Assembly: GCA_003521815.1 (NCBI GenBank)
Contig: DPHE01000095.1
Span: 1-19,544 of the forward strand
Direction: 5' to 3'
Length of the DNA: 19,544 bases
Origin: Colwellia sp.
GTDB lineage: Bacteria > Pseudomonadota > Gammaproteobacteria > Enterobacterales > Alteromonadaceae
Numbering within the stretch: the stretch's first letter is position 1; each line of letters opens with the position of its first letter. Below the pieces are notes generated by a model that was not told the DNA's origin, made no database searches, and saw only the letters and a list, made by a program, of their open reading frames with translations. Below, in pieces: positions 7,968 to 15,025 of the stretch. The position numbers and the translations under genes were made by a program.

Positions 7968-8591
7968 TTACAGTGAGATACCGCCGAAAGACAAAAAGCC
8001 AAAAGCCATAAGTCCTGCGGTAATAAACGTAATACCTAAACCTTTTAAGCCATTTGGCACGTCAGAGTATTTCATCTTTTCACGTAAGCCAGCCATTAAT
8101 ACGATTGCTAACATCCAACCTACACCTGAACCAATGCCGTAAACAACACTTTCGCCAAGCGTAAGATTTTTTGCAACCATAAATGAAACCGCACCAAAAA
8201 TCGCACAGTTAACGGTAATTAAAGGTAAAAATATACCAAGCGCTTGATACAAAGCAGGGAAATATTTATCTAAAATCATTTCCAAAATCTGTACTAAAGC
8301 AGCAATTACACCGATAAAGGTAATAAATGACAAAAAGCTTAAATCAATAGATTCTTTCGGGTCAGTAATACCCATCAAAGAATCTAACGCACCTGGAGCC
8401 AAAATTGCTTGATAGATAACTTGGTTAGCCGGAACAGCTAAACCTAGTACTACAACAACCGCTACACCAAGGCCAATCGCTGTACTTACTTTCTTTGAAA
8501 CCGCTAAGAAAGTACACATACCTAAGAAGAAGCTTAACGCCATATTTTCAATAAATATGGTTTTAATAAAAATACTTAAATAATGTTCCAT
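7968..8591 (-). CDS. nqrE: Na+-NQR subunit E
   Basis: NqrE is an integral membrane subunit, paralogous to NqrD. The two form a pseudo-symmetric pair that holds an iron centre within the membrane. The 207-residue product has six hydrophobic segments and the two conserved iron-ligand cysteines: C26 in FFLGMCTFLAVSKK and C129 in TVNCAIFG. The Vibrio cholerae protein, as I recall it, is 198 residues with the second cysteine at 120. The extra 9 residues lie in one extramembrane loop around 67-82 (PGALDSLMGITDPKES). The C-terminus (GLGITFITAGLMAFGF) is as expected. It starts 2 bases after nqrD. Confidence 0.98.
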   Translation of the reverse strand: MEHYLSIFIKTIFIENMALSFFLGMCTFLAVSKKVSTAIGLGVAVVVVLGLAVPANQVIYQAILAPGALDSLMGITDPKESIDLSFLSFITFIGVIAALVQILEMILDKYFPALYQALGIFLPLITVNCAIFGAVSFMVAKNLTLGESVVYGIGSGVGWMLAIVLMAGLREKMKYSDVPNGLKGLGITFITAGLMAFGFLSFGGISL

Positions 8592-8593
8592 GA

Positions 8594-9217
8594 TTAATCT
8601 TCCTCAACTTGTTCTGGTTTCCACTGGCGAATAGCCCAGATAATTAAACCAATAACGAAGAATGAACTAAATGGTAATACTAATAAACCGTTACCTTGAT
8701 ACCAACCATCGTTCTGAACCAATTTAAAGACTTCAATACCGAAGATAGTTCCAAAGCCAAATAGTTCACGGAAAAAAGCAACAATCATTAAGACTGCACC
8801 ATAACCTAAGCCATTACCTATACCATCTAAAAAGCTTATACCTGGCTTTTCCTTCATAGCAAAAGCTTCAGCACGGCCCATAACAATACAGTTTGTAATG
8901 ATCAAACCAATAAAAACAGATAGCTCTTTTGATAATTGGTAAGAGAAGGCTTTTAATACCTGATCAACAACAATTACCAGCGATGCAATAATAGCCATTT
9001 GCACGATGATACGTACACTTGACGGTATTTGATTACGAATAATTGAAATGAACAAGTTAGAGAATGCAGTAACAAGTACAACCGCAATAGTCATAACTAA
9101 AGCATTAGCCATAGAGCTTGTAACTGCTAATGCAGAACAAACACCTAAAACTTGCAATGCTATAGGGTTATTATCAACAACAGGTCCGAAGAGGACTTTT
9201 TTATTATCTGTAGACAT
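8594..9217 (-). CDS. nqrD: Na+-NQR subunit D
   Basis: NqrD is the membrane partner of NqrE in the Na+-translocating NADH:ubiquinone reductase. The 207 residues contain six hydrophobic segments. The paired iron-ligand cysteines are C27 in LQVLGVCSALAVTSS and C110 in LIITNCIVMGRAEAFA. The N-terminus (LFGPVVDNNPIALQ) and the segment FFRELFGFGTI are typical of the family. Its ATG overlaps the last base of the nqrC stop codon (TAATG arrangement), which indicates translational coupling. Confidence 0.98.
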   Translation of the reverse strand: MSTDNKKVLFGPVVDNNPIALQVLGVCSALAVTSSMANALVMTIAVVLVTAFSNLFISIIRNQIPSSVRIIVQMAIIASLVIVVDQVLKAFSYQLSKELSVFIGLIITNCIVMGRAEAFAMKEKPGISFLDGIGNGLGYGAVLMIVAFFRELFGFGTIFGIEVFKLVQNDGWYQGNGLLVLPFSSFFVIGLIIWAIRQWKPEQVEED

Positions 9218-9987
9218 TAGTTAAGTCCCCCATTTTTGAATTTAGATACAAATGGACCGTAGCCCTCAGAACCTAACCAAAAGCGTAATGTTTTAGTCAC
9301 ACCATCACTGGTCAAAGTAGCACCAGACAACCCATCAACACCGTGATAATCACCTTGTTTAGCGCCACCTTTAACCAACTTAATCGCTGGTTCGCCTTGT
9401 TCGTTGTACATTTTTTTACCTGGCCATAAAGCTTTCCATTTAGGGTTAAGTACTTCCGCACCTAATCCAGGAGTTTCTTTAAGATCAGAGTAAACAACGC
9501 TTCGAACCGTATTTAAATCAGGAGCTAGACCAACAAAACCATACATCAAGTCCCATAAACCAGAACCAACAATAGGTAATACTATGGTATCTAATTGACC
9601 TTGTTCATCTTTGACTAAGTAAACAACAGCACGATCAGCACGACGACTAATACCTGCTATATCATTTTTTGGCTTAGTACTTTTACTCGCGTCACGAGAG
9701 TCTGAACGCTCGTCAAACGAATCTGTATCACCTTCAATAATTTCACCTGTTTTAAGCTCAATCATTTTAGCTTTAACAAACTTGGTATAAGTACCAACTA
9801 TATCTGAACCTGCTTTTTCAAGCAGACCAGAAGCTTCAAGAATTTTAGTTTGCTTATCAAGTAATTTGTTAGCTTGCTGTAATGGTTTCAAACCAATAGC
9901 AGAAACAGATACTAACGCAGCGCATACTAAACAAACAATAAATACAAAACCTAACGTTTTGCTGACAGTTTCTTTATTACTAGACAT
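9217..9987 (-). CDS. nqrC: Na+-NQR subunit C (covalent FMN subunit)
   Basis: NqrC is anchored by one N-terminal helix (about residues 10-30) and carries its FMN-binding domain on the periplasmic side. The 256-residue product (257 in V. cholerae) has the flavinylation motif LSGATLTS. Thr224 is the predicted site of covalent FMN attachment by ApbE. Other family marks are VYLVKDEQGQLDTIVLPIVGSGLWD, KETPGLGAEV and the terminal FKNGGLN. I chose ATG 9987 (MSSNKETVSKTLGF), which matches the family start and overlaps the end of nqrB by 8 bases. A TTG at 9996 would add three residues without support. Confidence 0.97.
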   Translation of the reverse strand: MSSNKETVSKTLGFVFIVCLVCAALVSVSAIGLKPLQQANKLLDKQTKILEASGLLEKAGSDIVGTYTKFVKAKMIELKTGEIIEGDTDSFDERSDSRDASKSTKPKNDIAGISRRADRAVVYLVKDEQGQLDTIVLPIVGSGLWDLMYGFVGLAPDLNTVRSVVYSDLKETPGLGAEVLNPKWKALWPGKKMYNEQGEPAIKLVKGGAKQGDYHGVDGLSGATLTSDGVTKTLRFWLGSEGYGPFVSKFKNGGLN

Positions 9988-11182
9988 TACGAGCAAGCCT
10001 CCGTTTGATATTGCCTTGTACTACAAAGTAGTCAAACAATGGTGCGAACAAGTTAGCGAATAAAATAGCTAACATCATGCCTTCTGGAAATGCTGGGTTA
10101 ACTACACGAACTAACACCACCATAATTCCAACTAATGCACCAAACCAGTATTTACCTGTGTTAGTAAAAGAAGCTGAAACAGGGTCAGTTGCCATAAACA
10201 TCATACCGAAAGCAAAACCACCAATAACTAGGTGCCAATGCCAAGGCATAGCAAACATAGCATTCGTATCGCTACCCATTAGGTTGAATAAGAAAGAAGT
10301 CACAACCATACCGCCAAACACACCTAACACGATACGCCATGAAGCAATACCTTTATAAAGTATGTAAGCACCACCAAGTAAAATCGCAAATGTAGAAACT
10401 TCACCAACAGAACCAGGAATAAGACCCCAGAAAGCATTCCACCAATCAGTATTCATCGAATAGTCAACTAACCCTTGGTTAGCAGCACTTAACATTGTAG
10501 CGCCAGAGAAACCATCGGCAGCAACCCAAACGGTATCACCAGAAATTTGGCTAGGATATGCAAAGAATAAAAATGCACGGCCAGCTAATGCTGGGTTTAA
10601 GAAGTTCTTACCTGTACCACCAAAAATTTCTTTTGCGATAACAATACCGAAAGTAATACCGATAGCCACTTGCCATAAAGGAATAGAAGCAGGCAATATT
10701 AATGCAAACAATATAGAAGAAACGAAGAAACCTTCGTTTACTTCATGTCCACGTACGGCTGCAAAGAGCACTTCCCAAAAGCCACCGACAACAAAGGTAA
10801 CGGCATAAATAGGGAGGAAGAATACGGCGCCATACAGCATCATATCGATCCCACCTGAATTAGCACTTAACGAGCCACCAAGCATCGCAAACAAAGCTGT
10901 TTGCCATGTATCAGGGATAGTAGAACCAGCAGCTAACGCATCTACTGCTTGATAGCCAATATTATACATACCAAAAAACATTGCTGGGAATACTGCTAAC
11001 CATACAGTGATCATAATACGCTTTAGATCAATGCTATCACGTACATGTGTTTTACCTTTATTCACATAGCCTGGAGTAAATAACCCCGTAGCAACAGCTT
11101 CATAAAGCGCAAACCACTTTTCGTGTTTACCGCCTTTTTCAAAGTGCGGTTCTATATCTTCAATAAACTTTTTCAAGCCCAT
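9980..11182 (-). CDS. nqrB: Na+-NQR subunit B (membrane, covalent FMN and riboflavin)
   Basis: NqrB is the largest membrane subunit. It holds a covalent FMN and riboflavin and forms part of the Na+ path and the quinone site. The 400-residue product begins MGLKKFIEDIEPHFEKGGKH, as in V. cholerae. The FMN attachment motif is DGFSGATMLS, with Thr229 as acceptor. Conserved membrane stretches include VGGFWEVLFAAVRGHEVNEG, FGGTGKNFLNPALAGRAF, the GSDTNAMFAMPWHWHL loop and ATDPVSASFTNTGK. It is about 15 residues shorter than the V. cholerae protein. The difference appears to lie in the loops before LGGSLSANSGG and after the FMN site. It begins 2 bases after nqrA and overlaps nqrC. Confidence 0.98.
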   Translation of the reverse strand: MGLKKFIEDIEPHFEKGGKHEKWFALYEAVATGLFTPGYVNKGKTHVRDSIDLKRIMITVWLAVFPAMFFGMYNIGYQAVDALAAGSTIPDTWQTALFAMLGGSLSANSGGIDMMLYGAVFFLPIYAVTFVVGGFWEVLFAAVRGHEVNEGFFVSSILFALILPASIPLWQVAIGITFGIVIAKEIFGGTGKNFLNPALAGRAFLFFAYPSQISGDTVWVAADGFSGATMLSAANQGLVDYSMNTDWWNAFWGLIPGSVGEVSTFAILLGGAYILYKGIASWRIVLGVFGGMVVTSFLFNLMGSDTNAMFAMPWHWHLVIGGFAFGMMFMATDPVSASFTNTGKYWFGALVGIMVVLVRVVNPAFPEGMMLAILFANLFAPLFDYFVVQGNIKRRLARNV

Positions 11183-11184
11183 GA

Positions 11185-12522
11185 CTAACCTTCCTTTTCA
11201 ATTGTGGTTAGGCAATTACGAAGGTGTACGCCGTAATCTGTTTTGCCTGGGCAAACAAATGTACAAAGCGCTAAATCTTCTTCATCTAACTCTAAAGCAC
11301 CAAGTTGTTGAGCTGTGTCGGTATCACCGGCAACTAAATCACGCAATAACATGGTAGGTAAAATATCTAAAGGCATCACACGTTCAAAGTTACCAATTGG
11401 TACCATAGAACGTTCACTACCGTTAGTAGTGGTGGTCATACTGAATAATTTCTTTGGGAAGAAATGAGACATATAAGCACGTGTTACTGAGAATTTATTT
11501 GGTCCCGGATGCATATAACCAATAAATTCTTTTTCACGACCTTCAAGAACCAATGATACTTGTACATGATAACGACCCAAATAGCCGTGCACAGCACTCG
11601 CGGTTGAACCCATTAACAATGAGCCAGAAACGATACGTATTTCACCATCAGTGACTTCGCCAGCTGTTAATTCGGCTGTATTAGCACCAAGTACTGTACG
11701 AACTAAACGAGGGTTCTTTGCCACAGGACCCGCTAATGAAATAACACGAGTGCTATCAAGCTCACCTGAAGTAAATAAGTTACCAAAAGCAATAACATCT
11801 TGATAACCAAGGTGCCATACAAATTTATCTGCACTCACTGATCTTAAGAAATGAATATGTGTACCCACTAGGCCTGCAGGATGTTTACCCGCAAATTCAT
11901 TTACTTTTACAGTATCAGTAACTGGAATATTCGTACCTGGCGCTTTACTAACGAATACGTCACCGTCAGTTAAACGAGATAAAATGGTCAAACCATTTTT
12001 GAACGCTTCCGCTTGCTCGCCAATAACAACTTCTGGATTAGCCGCAAGAGGATTAGTATCCATAGCACTAACAAAAATTGCCGCTGCAGTCGAGTCTATT
12101 GCAGGTACTTTGCTAAATGGGCGAGTTCTTAATGCAGTCCACGAACCTGAATCAACAAGGGTTTTCACTACATCTTCACGAGAGATAGAACCTAGTTCAT
12201 TAGCTGGATAACTGGTAAACGTAATTTGATCATTGCCGTCAATTTTAATAACGACTGATTGTAAAACACGTTTTTCACCACGGTTGATCTCTGTAACAAC
12301 ACCTGCAGCTTGAGCTGTGAATTTAACGCCAGGATTCTTTTTATCTTCAAAAATCACCTGACCTTTTTTAACGCGATCACCCATTTTAACAAACATGGTT
12401 GGACGCATACCCACAAACTCTTCACCTAATGTTGCAACGCTTTTGATGGACGGACCATCATGGATTACCTGCTGTGGTGCACCTTTCACAGGAACATCTA
12501 AGCCTTTCTTTATTGTAATCAT
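11185..12522 (-). CDS. nqrA: Na+-NQR subunit A
   Basis: NqrA is the cytoplasmic subunit that packs on NqrB and completes the pump. It has no transmembrane segment and carries no covalent cofactor. From ATG 12522 the product is 445 residues (446 in V. cholerae). It begins MITIKKGLDVPVKGAPQQVI and keeps FEDKKNPGVKFTAQ, the SGSWTALRTRPFSKVPAID segment, AMDTNPLAANPEVV, NMTTTTNGSERSMVPIG-like text near 370 and the C-terminal LALCTFVCPGKTDYG. An in-frame GTG at 12534 would add four residues. I prefer the ATG because it is the family start, although no clear Shine-Dalgarno stands before either. It is the first gene of nqrABCDEF, and the promoter is probably 12734-12763. Confidence 0.98.
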   Translation of the reverse strand: MITIKKGLDVPVKGAPQQVIHDGPSIKSVATLGEEFVGMRPTMFVKMGDRVKKGQVIFEDKKNPGVKFTAQAAGVVTEINRGEKRVLQSVVIKIDGNDQITFTSYPANELGSISREDVVKTLVDSGSWTALRTRPFSKVPAIDSTAAAIFVSAMDTNPLAANPEVVIGEQAEAFKNGLTILSRLTDGDVFVSKAPGTNIPVTDTVKVNEFAGKHPAGLVGTHIHFLRSVSADKFVWHLGYQDVIAFGNLFTSGELDSTRVISLAGPVAKNPRLVRTVLGANTAELTAGEVTDGEIRIVSGSLLMGSTASAVHGYLGRYHVQVSLVLEGREKEFIGYMHPGPNKFSVTRAYMSHFFPKKLFSMTTTTNGSERSMVPIGNFERVMPLDILPTMLLRDLVAGDTDTAQQLGALELDEEDLALCTFVCPGKTDYGVHLRNCLTTIEKEG

Positions 12523-13011
12523 AAACACTTGCACTACTTTTGATGGGAGTATAAAAATTAGTTTTTAAACCTACCGAATCAACATGAATATTATAAAATA
12601 TATAAATATCAGCTAGATAGAATAAAGCCACCAATTTCCGTGTATTTCAGTAAGACCAAAATTGAACCCTAATAAAAAGTTAAGATTACAATTATTAGAT
12701 CCACTGGCTCTAAGTTAAAATTTACTGGTGCAAATTCTACCACAAAAAGCCCTTTTTGGTCTACGGCCAGAGATGAATTTTCTTTAGACTTTAGGCTATA
12801 TTTTCATGTTTTGCCGTAAATCAGTCTAAGGCTTGGTGGGAGTTGAAAGTCCGATATCTATAGGGCTACTAAATTAATGATGTAATTTTGTCAAAAGAGG
12901 CTAATATAACAAAATAATGGTATAACTTAACTAACAAGCAACGCCACCCATTGTAATCGCCTGCATAATATACACTTCATGAATCAGATTAGTAACAGCC
13001 AGTTAAGGTAT
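12523..13011. other. Non-coding region between nqrA and the fabV terminator
   Basis: No coding sequence is visible in these 489 bases. Apart from the promoter at 12734-12763, the predicted nqrA leader contains one small hairpin, CTAATAA (12669-12675) with TTATTAG (12692-12698). Nearer nqrA is a TATAAT-like A/T stretch at about 12585-12600 without a matching -35. Farther upstream, TTAGACT (12784-12790) pairs with AGTCTAA (12823-12829). I recognise no riboswitch class or known small RNA. Confidence 0.5.
12734..12763 (-). promoter_or_regulatory. Predicted sigma-70 promoter of the nqr operon (extended -10)
   Basis: On the minus strand, TAGACC (12763-12758) is followed after 18 bases by TAGAAT (12739-12734). 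The TG one base before the hexamer makes an extended -10 (TGGTAGAAT). Transcription would start near 12727 and give a leader of about 205 bases before nqrA. The spacer holds a 7-bp dyad, CAAAAAG-CC-CTTTTTG (12743-12758 on the plus strand), which could be an operator. Confidence 0.5.
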
Positions 13012-13040
13012 AAAAAAACCGATGGCATGCATCGGTTTTT
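13012..13040 (-). terminator. Rho-independent terminator of fabV
   Basis: AAAAACCGATG (13014-13024), loop GCATG and CATCGGTTTTT (13030-13040) form an 11-bp stem. On the minus strand the stem is followed by a run of seven T (A at 13012-13018). It starts about 27 bases past the fabV stop codon. T and A runs on both sides make it workable in both directions, so it also isolates fabV from nqrA. Confidence 0.88.
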
Positions 13041-13066
13041 GAAACGTTATTTACTATTAAAATCAA

Positions 13067-14257
13067 TTAACTCAAGTTGTTAATTTCAACTTCTGGACTC
13101 AGGTCTTCATCATAGTCAACCCCATCAACACCAAAGCCAAACAGTTTTAGAAATTCATGGTGATAGCCAATATAATCAGTCATATCATCAATAGTGTCTG
13201 TATCAACACTATTCCAAACATCCGTAATACGTTGCTGAACAGTATCTTCAAGCTCTTTATAGTTTTGGCGGAAGCGGCCTTGTTCATCAAGACGAGGGCT
13301 ATTGCTATAGATATTCTCTTTAAATAAATTACTTATTTGTTCAATACAGCCTTCATAGGTACCATCAGCTTTCATTACTTTAAACATAGCTGATATATAA
13401 AGCGGCATAATTGGAATGGCAGAGCTTGCTTGTGTTACTACGGCATTTAACGAGGTCACTCGAGCTTTTCCATCAAGGCCAGCTGTAGCGACATTAATAG
13501 CGGTTGCAGCACGATCTAAATCATCTTTGGCTTTACCAATAGTGGCTTTTCCGTAAATTGGCCATGTTAGCTCTTTACCTATATAAGTATAAGCAACTGT
13601 TTTGACTCCTTGTGCTAAAACGTCAGCATCTTTTAATGCATTTAACCATAATTCCCAGTCAGCACCACCCATTACATCAATAGTGCCCTGGATTTCAGCA
13701 TCATCTGCCGCTTCAACAGTTATGGAATCAATAGTACGCTTTGTAGTATTCAAATTTTTAGTTGTTACACGTTGACCAATTGGCTTTAACACTGAAGAGT
13801 ATACTTCACCAGTATCGGGATCTGTTCTGCGTGGTGAAGCCAATGAATATATTACTAAGTCAATTTTGCCCATGTCAGCTTTAATCGTTTCAATTGCTTG
13901 GGCTTTGATAACATGAGAAAAAGCATCGCCGTTAATGTTTTTTGAATAAACCCCCGCTTCATCAGCTGCTTTTTGAAAAGCGGCTGTATTGTACCAACCT
14001 GCTGAACCGGTTTTTCTTTCTGTCGGTGGTTTCTCAAAAAATATACCCAAGGTACTGGCATTATGACCAAAGGTAGCAGTTATACGTGAAGCCAAACCAT
14101 AACCAGTAGAAGCACCAATCACTAAAACATTTTTTGGTCCTGTTTCACTAACCGCTTGACTTTTAATATAAGAGATTTGTTCTTTCACATGAGCTTCACA
14201 GCCAGCTGGGTGAGCATTAGTACAGATAAAACCACGAATTTTTGGCTTGATTACCAT
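13067..14257 (-). CDS. fabV: Enoyl-[acyl-carrier-protein] reductase FabV (NADH)
   Basis: FabV performs the last reduction of the fatty-acid elongation cycle, turning trans-2-enoyl-ACP into acyl-ACP with NADH. FabV enzymes are known to tolerate triclosan, unlike FabI. The 396-residue product (about 400 in the family) has the nucleotide motif GASTGYG at 48-54, GIFFEKPP, IYSLASPRR, and the long-spaced catalytic pair Tyr235-X8-Lys244 (IYGKATIGKAK). That spacing separates FabV from the Y-X6-K of FabI. VTSLNAVVTQASSAIP follows at the flexible helix. The ATG at 14257 has AAGGG upstream. It is a single-gene unit, with its own terminator downstream and the bolA terminator upstream. No fabI is present in the window, so whether this is the only enoyl reductase cannot be said. 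Confidence 0.97.
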   Translation of the reverse strand: MVIKPKIRGFICTNAHPAGCEAHVKEQISYIKSQAVSETGPKNVLVIGASTGYGLASRITATFGHNASTLGIFFEKPPTERKTGSAGWYNTAAFQKAADEAGVYSKNINGDAFSHVIKAQAIETIKADMGKIDLVIYSLASPRRTDPDTGEVYSSVLKPIGQRVTTKNLNTTKRTIDSITVEAADDAEIQGTIDVMGGADWELWLNALKDADVLAQGVKTVAYTYIGKELTWPIYGKATIGKAKDDLDRAATAINVATAGLDGKARVTSLNAVVTQASSAIPIMPLYISAMFKVMKADGTYEGCIEQISNLFKENIYSNSPRLDEQGRFRQNYKELEDTVQQRITDVWNSVDTDTIDDMTDYIGYHHEFLKLFGFGVDGVDYDEDLSPEVEINNLS

Positions 14258-14345
14258 AAGAAACCCTTTTTAGATTGTTTTTATAAAGAATGATTTTTTT
14301 GCTATTGTACCTTGCTCTTAGATTAAAGAGGTACGAGCAGTTAAC

Positions 14346-14397
14346 ATACCTATTCTACAGCTTAAGTTGAAATAGGTATATACTCAAAAAACGTCAA
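14346..14397 (-). promoter_or_regulatory. Candidate fabV promoter overlapped by a 9-bp dyad
   Basis: On the minus strand, TTGACG (14397-14392) is followed after 17 bases by TATTTC (14374-14369), a good -35 with a poor -10. A perfect dyad, ATACCTATT (14346-14354) and AATAGGTAT (14371-14379), spans the -10 and the likely start site with a 16-base centre containing CTTAAG. This is the usual layout of a repressor operator. The regulator is unknown. Confidence 0.4.
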
Positions 14398-14415
14398 ACC
14401 ACATAATTCATGTGG
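14386..14415 (-). terminator. Probable terminator of bolA
   Basis: On the minus strand, CCACAT, loop GAATT and ATGTGG (14415-14399) form a 6-bp stem. GTTTGACGTTTTTT follows, a T tract interrupted by GACG. It lies about 75 bases past the bolA stop codon. Its tail overlaps the -35 proposed for fabV. Confidence 0.5.
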
Positions 14416-14488
14416 CTTGAGTGTAGTATTGAAAGCAGTACGTTATGTTGCAATAAATTACCCTATAGCATTAATTATCGAACCAAAC

Positions 14489-14803
14489 TTACTTACCGCC
14501 ACCTAAACAATTTGGAGACAAAGGTGTGTTTTCAGCATAATAGTCATGCCATTCTTTTTCTGTATAGGTATGTAGAGCTAAGGCGTGAATTTTTTCAGCC
14601 AACTCTTCTGCCAGCACCCCATTAACAGCTCGATGACGTTTGATTAGCCGCTCATCTTCAAAATTATTTGAAACAATCGTTACTTTAAAATGAGACTCAC
14701 TACCTGGTGGGACATTATGATTATTACTCTCGTTAATCACATCAAGATGTAGTGGTGAAAACGCGGACAAAAGCTTTTGTTCAATGGTTGTTGCTATAGA
14801 CAT
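14489..14803 (-). CDS. bolA: BolA family transcription regulator / iron-sulfur trafficking protein
   Basis: BolA is a small protein with a KH-like class II fold. In E. coli it alters cell shape and envelope genes in stationary phase and forms an Fe-S complex with the monothiol glutaredoxin GrxD. The 104-residue product (105 in E. coli) has the family features: IEQKLLSAFSPLHLDVINESN, then GSESHFKVTIVSNNFEDERLIKRHRAVNGVL, with the conserved RHR and its His, and HALALHTYTEKEW. It ends in a Gly-rich LGGGK tail. The ATG at 14803 is preceded by AGAGAA. In E. coli bolA is a neighbour of yajG and ampG, and here those genes follow on the opposite strand with rlmG between. Confidence 0.95.
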   Translation of the reverse strand: MSIATTIEQKLLSAFSPLHLDVINESNNHNVPPGSESHFKVTIVSNNFEDERLIKRHRAVNGVLAEELAEKIHALALHTYTEKEWHDYYAENTPLSPNCLGGGK

Positions 14804-14835
14804 TATTGTTCTCTAAAAAGTGGGAGGCATTAGTG

Positions 14836-14864
14836 ATTTTAGCTAACTTACAGCGAAATGCTAA
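14836..14864 (-). promoter_or_regulatory. Candidate bolA promoter
   Basis: On the minus strand, TTAGCA (14864-14859), 17 bases, then TAAAAT (14841-14836) fit sigma-70 with 4 of 6 and 5 of 6 matches. The -10 ends 33 bases before the bolA ATG. I did not see the gearbox element known from E. coli bolA. Farther upstream, in the gap shared with rlmG, a small dyad TAATGG-TG-CCATTA lies at 14901-14914. Confidence 0.4.
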
Positions 14865-15025
14865 GTATAAAAACAGAAAAAACTCTCTTTACAGTTAACT
14901 TAATGGTGCCATTAGGGGTTTATTTTAATAAATTTTAGTGCATAGAAGCAACAAAACTTAACGCGATATTGGTATAAATATGTCACAATAGCTTAACTTA
15001 TTTAATTATCACTCATACCTTTACT

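Noticed and set aside
7825..8142. 105-residue plus-strand frame across the nqrF-nqrE junction
   Set aside because: It is the complement of two well-identified genes, with Pro/Lys/Ile-rich low-complexity text typical of a shadow frame.
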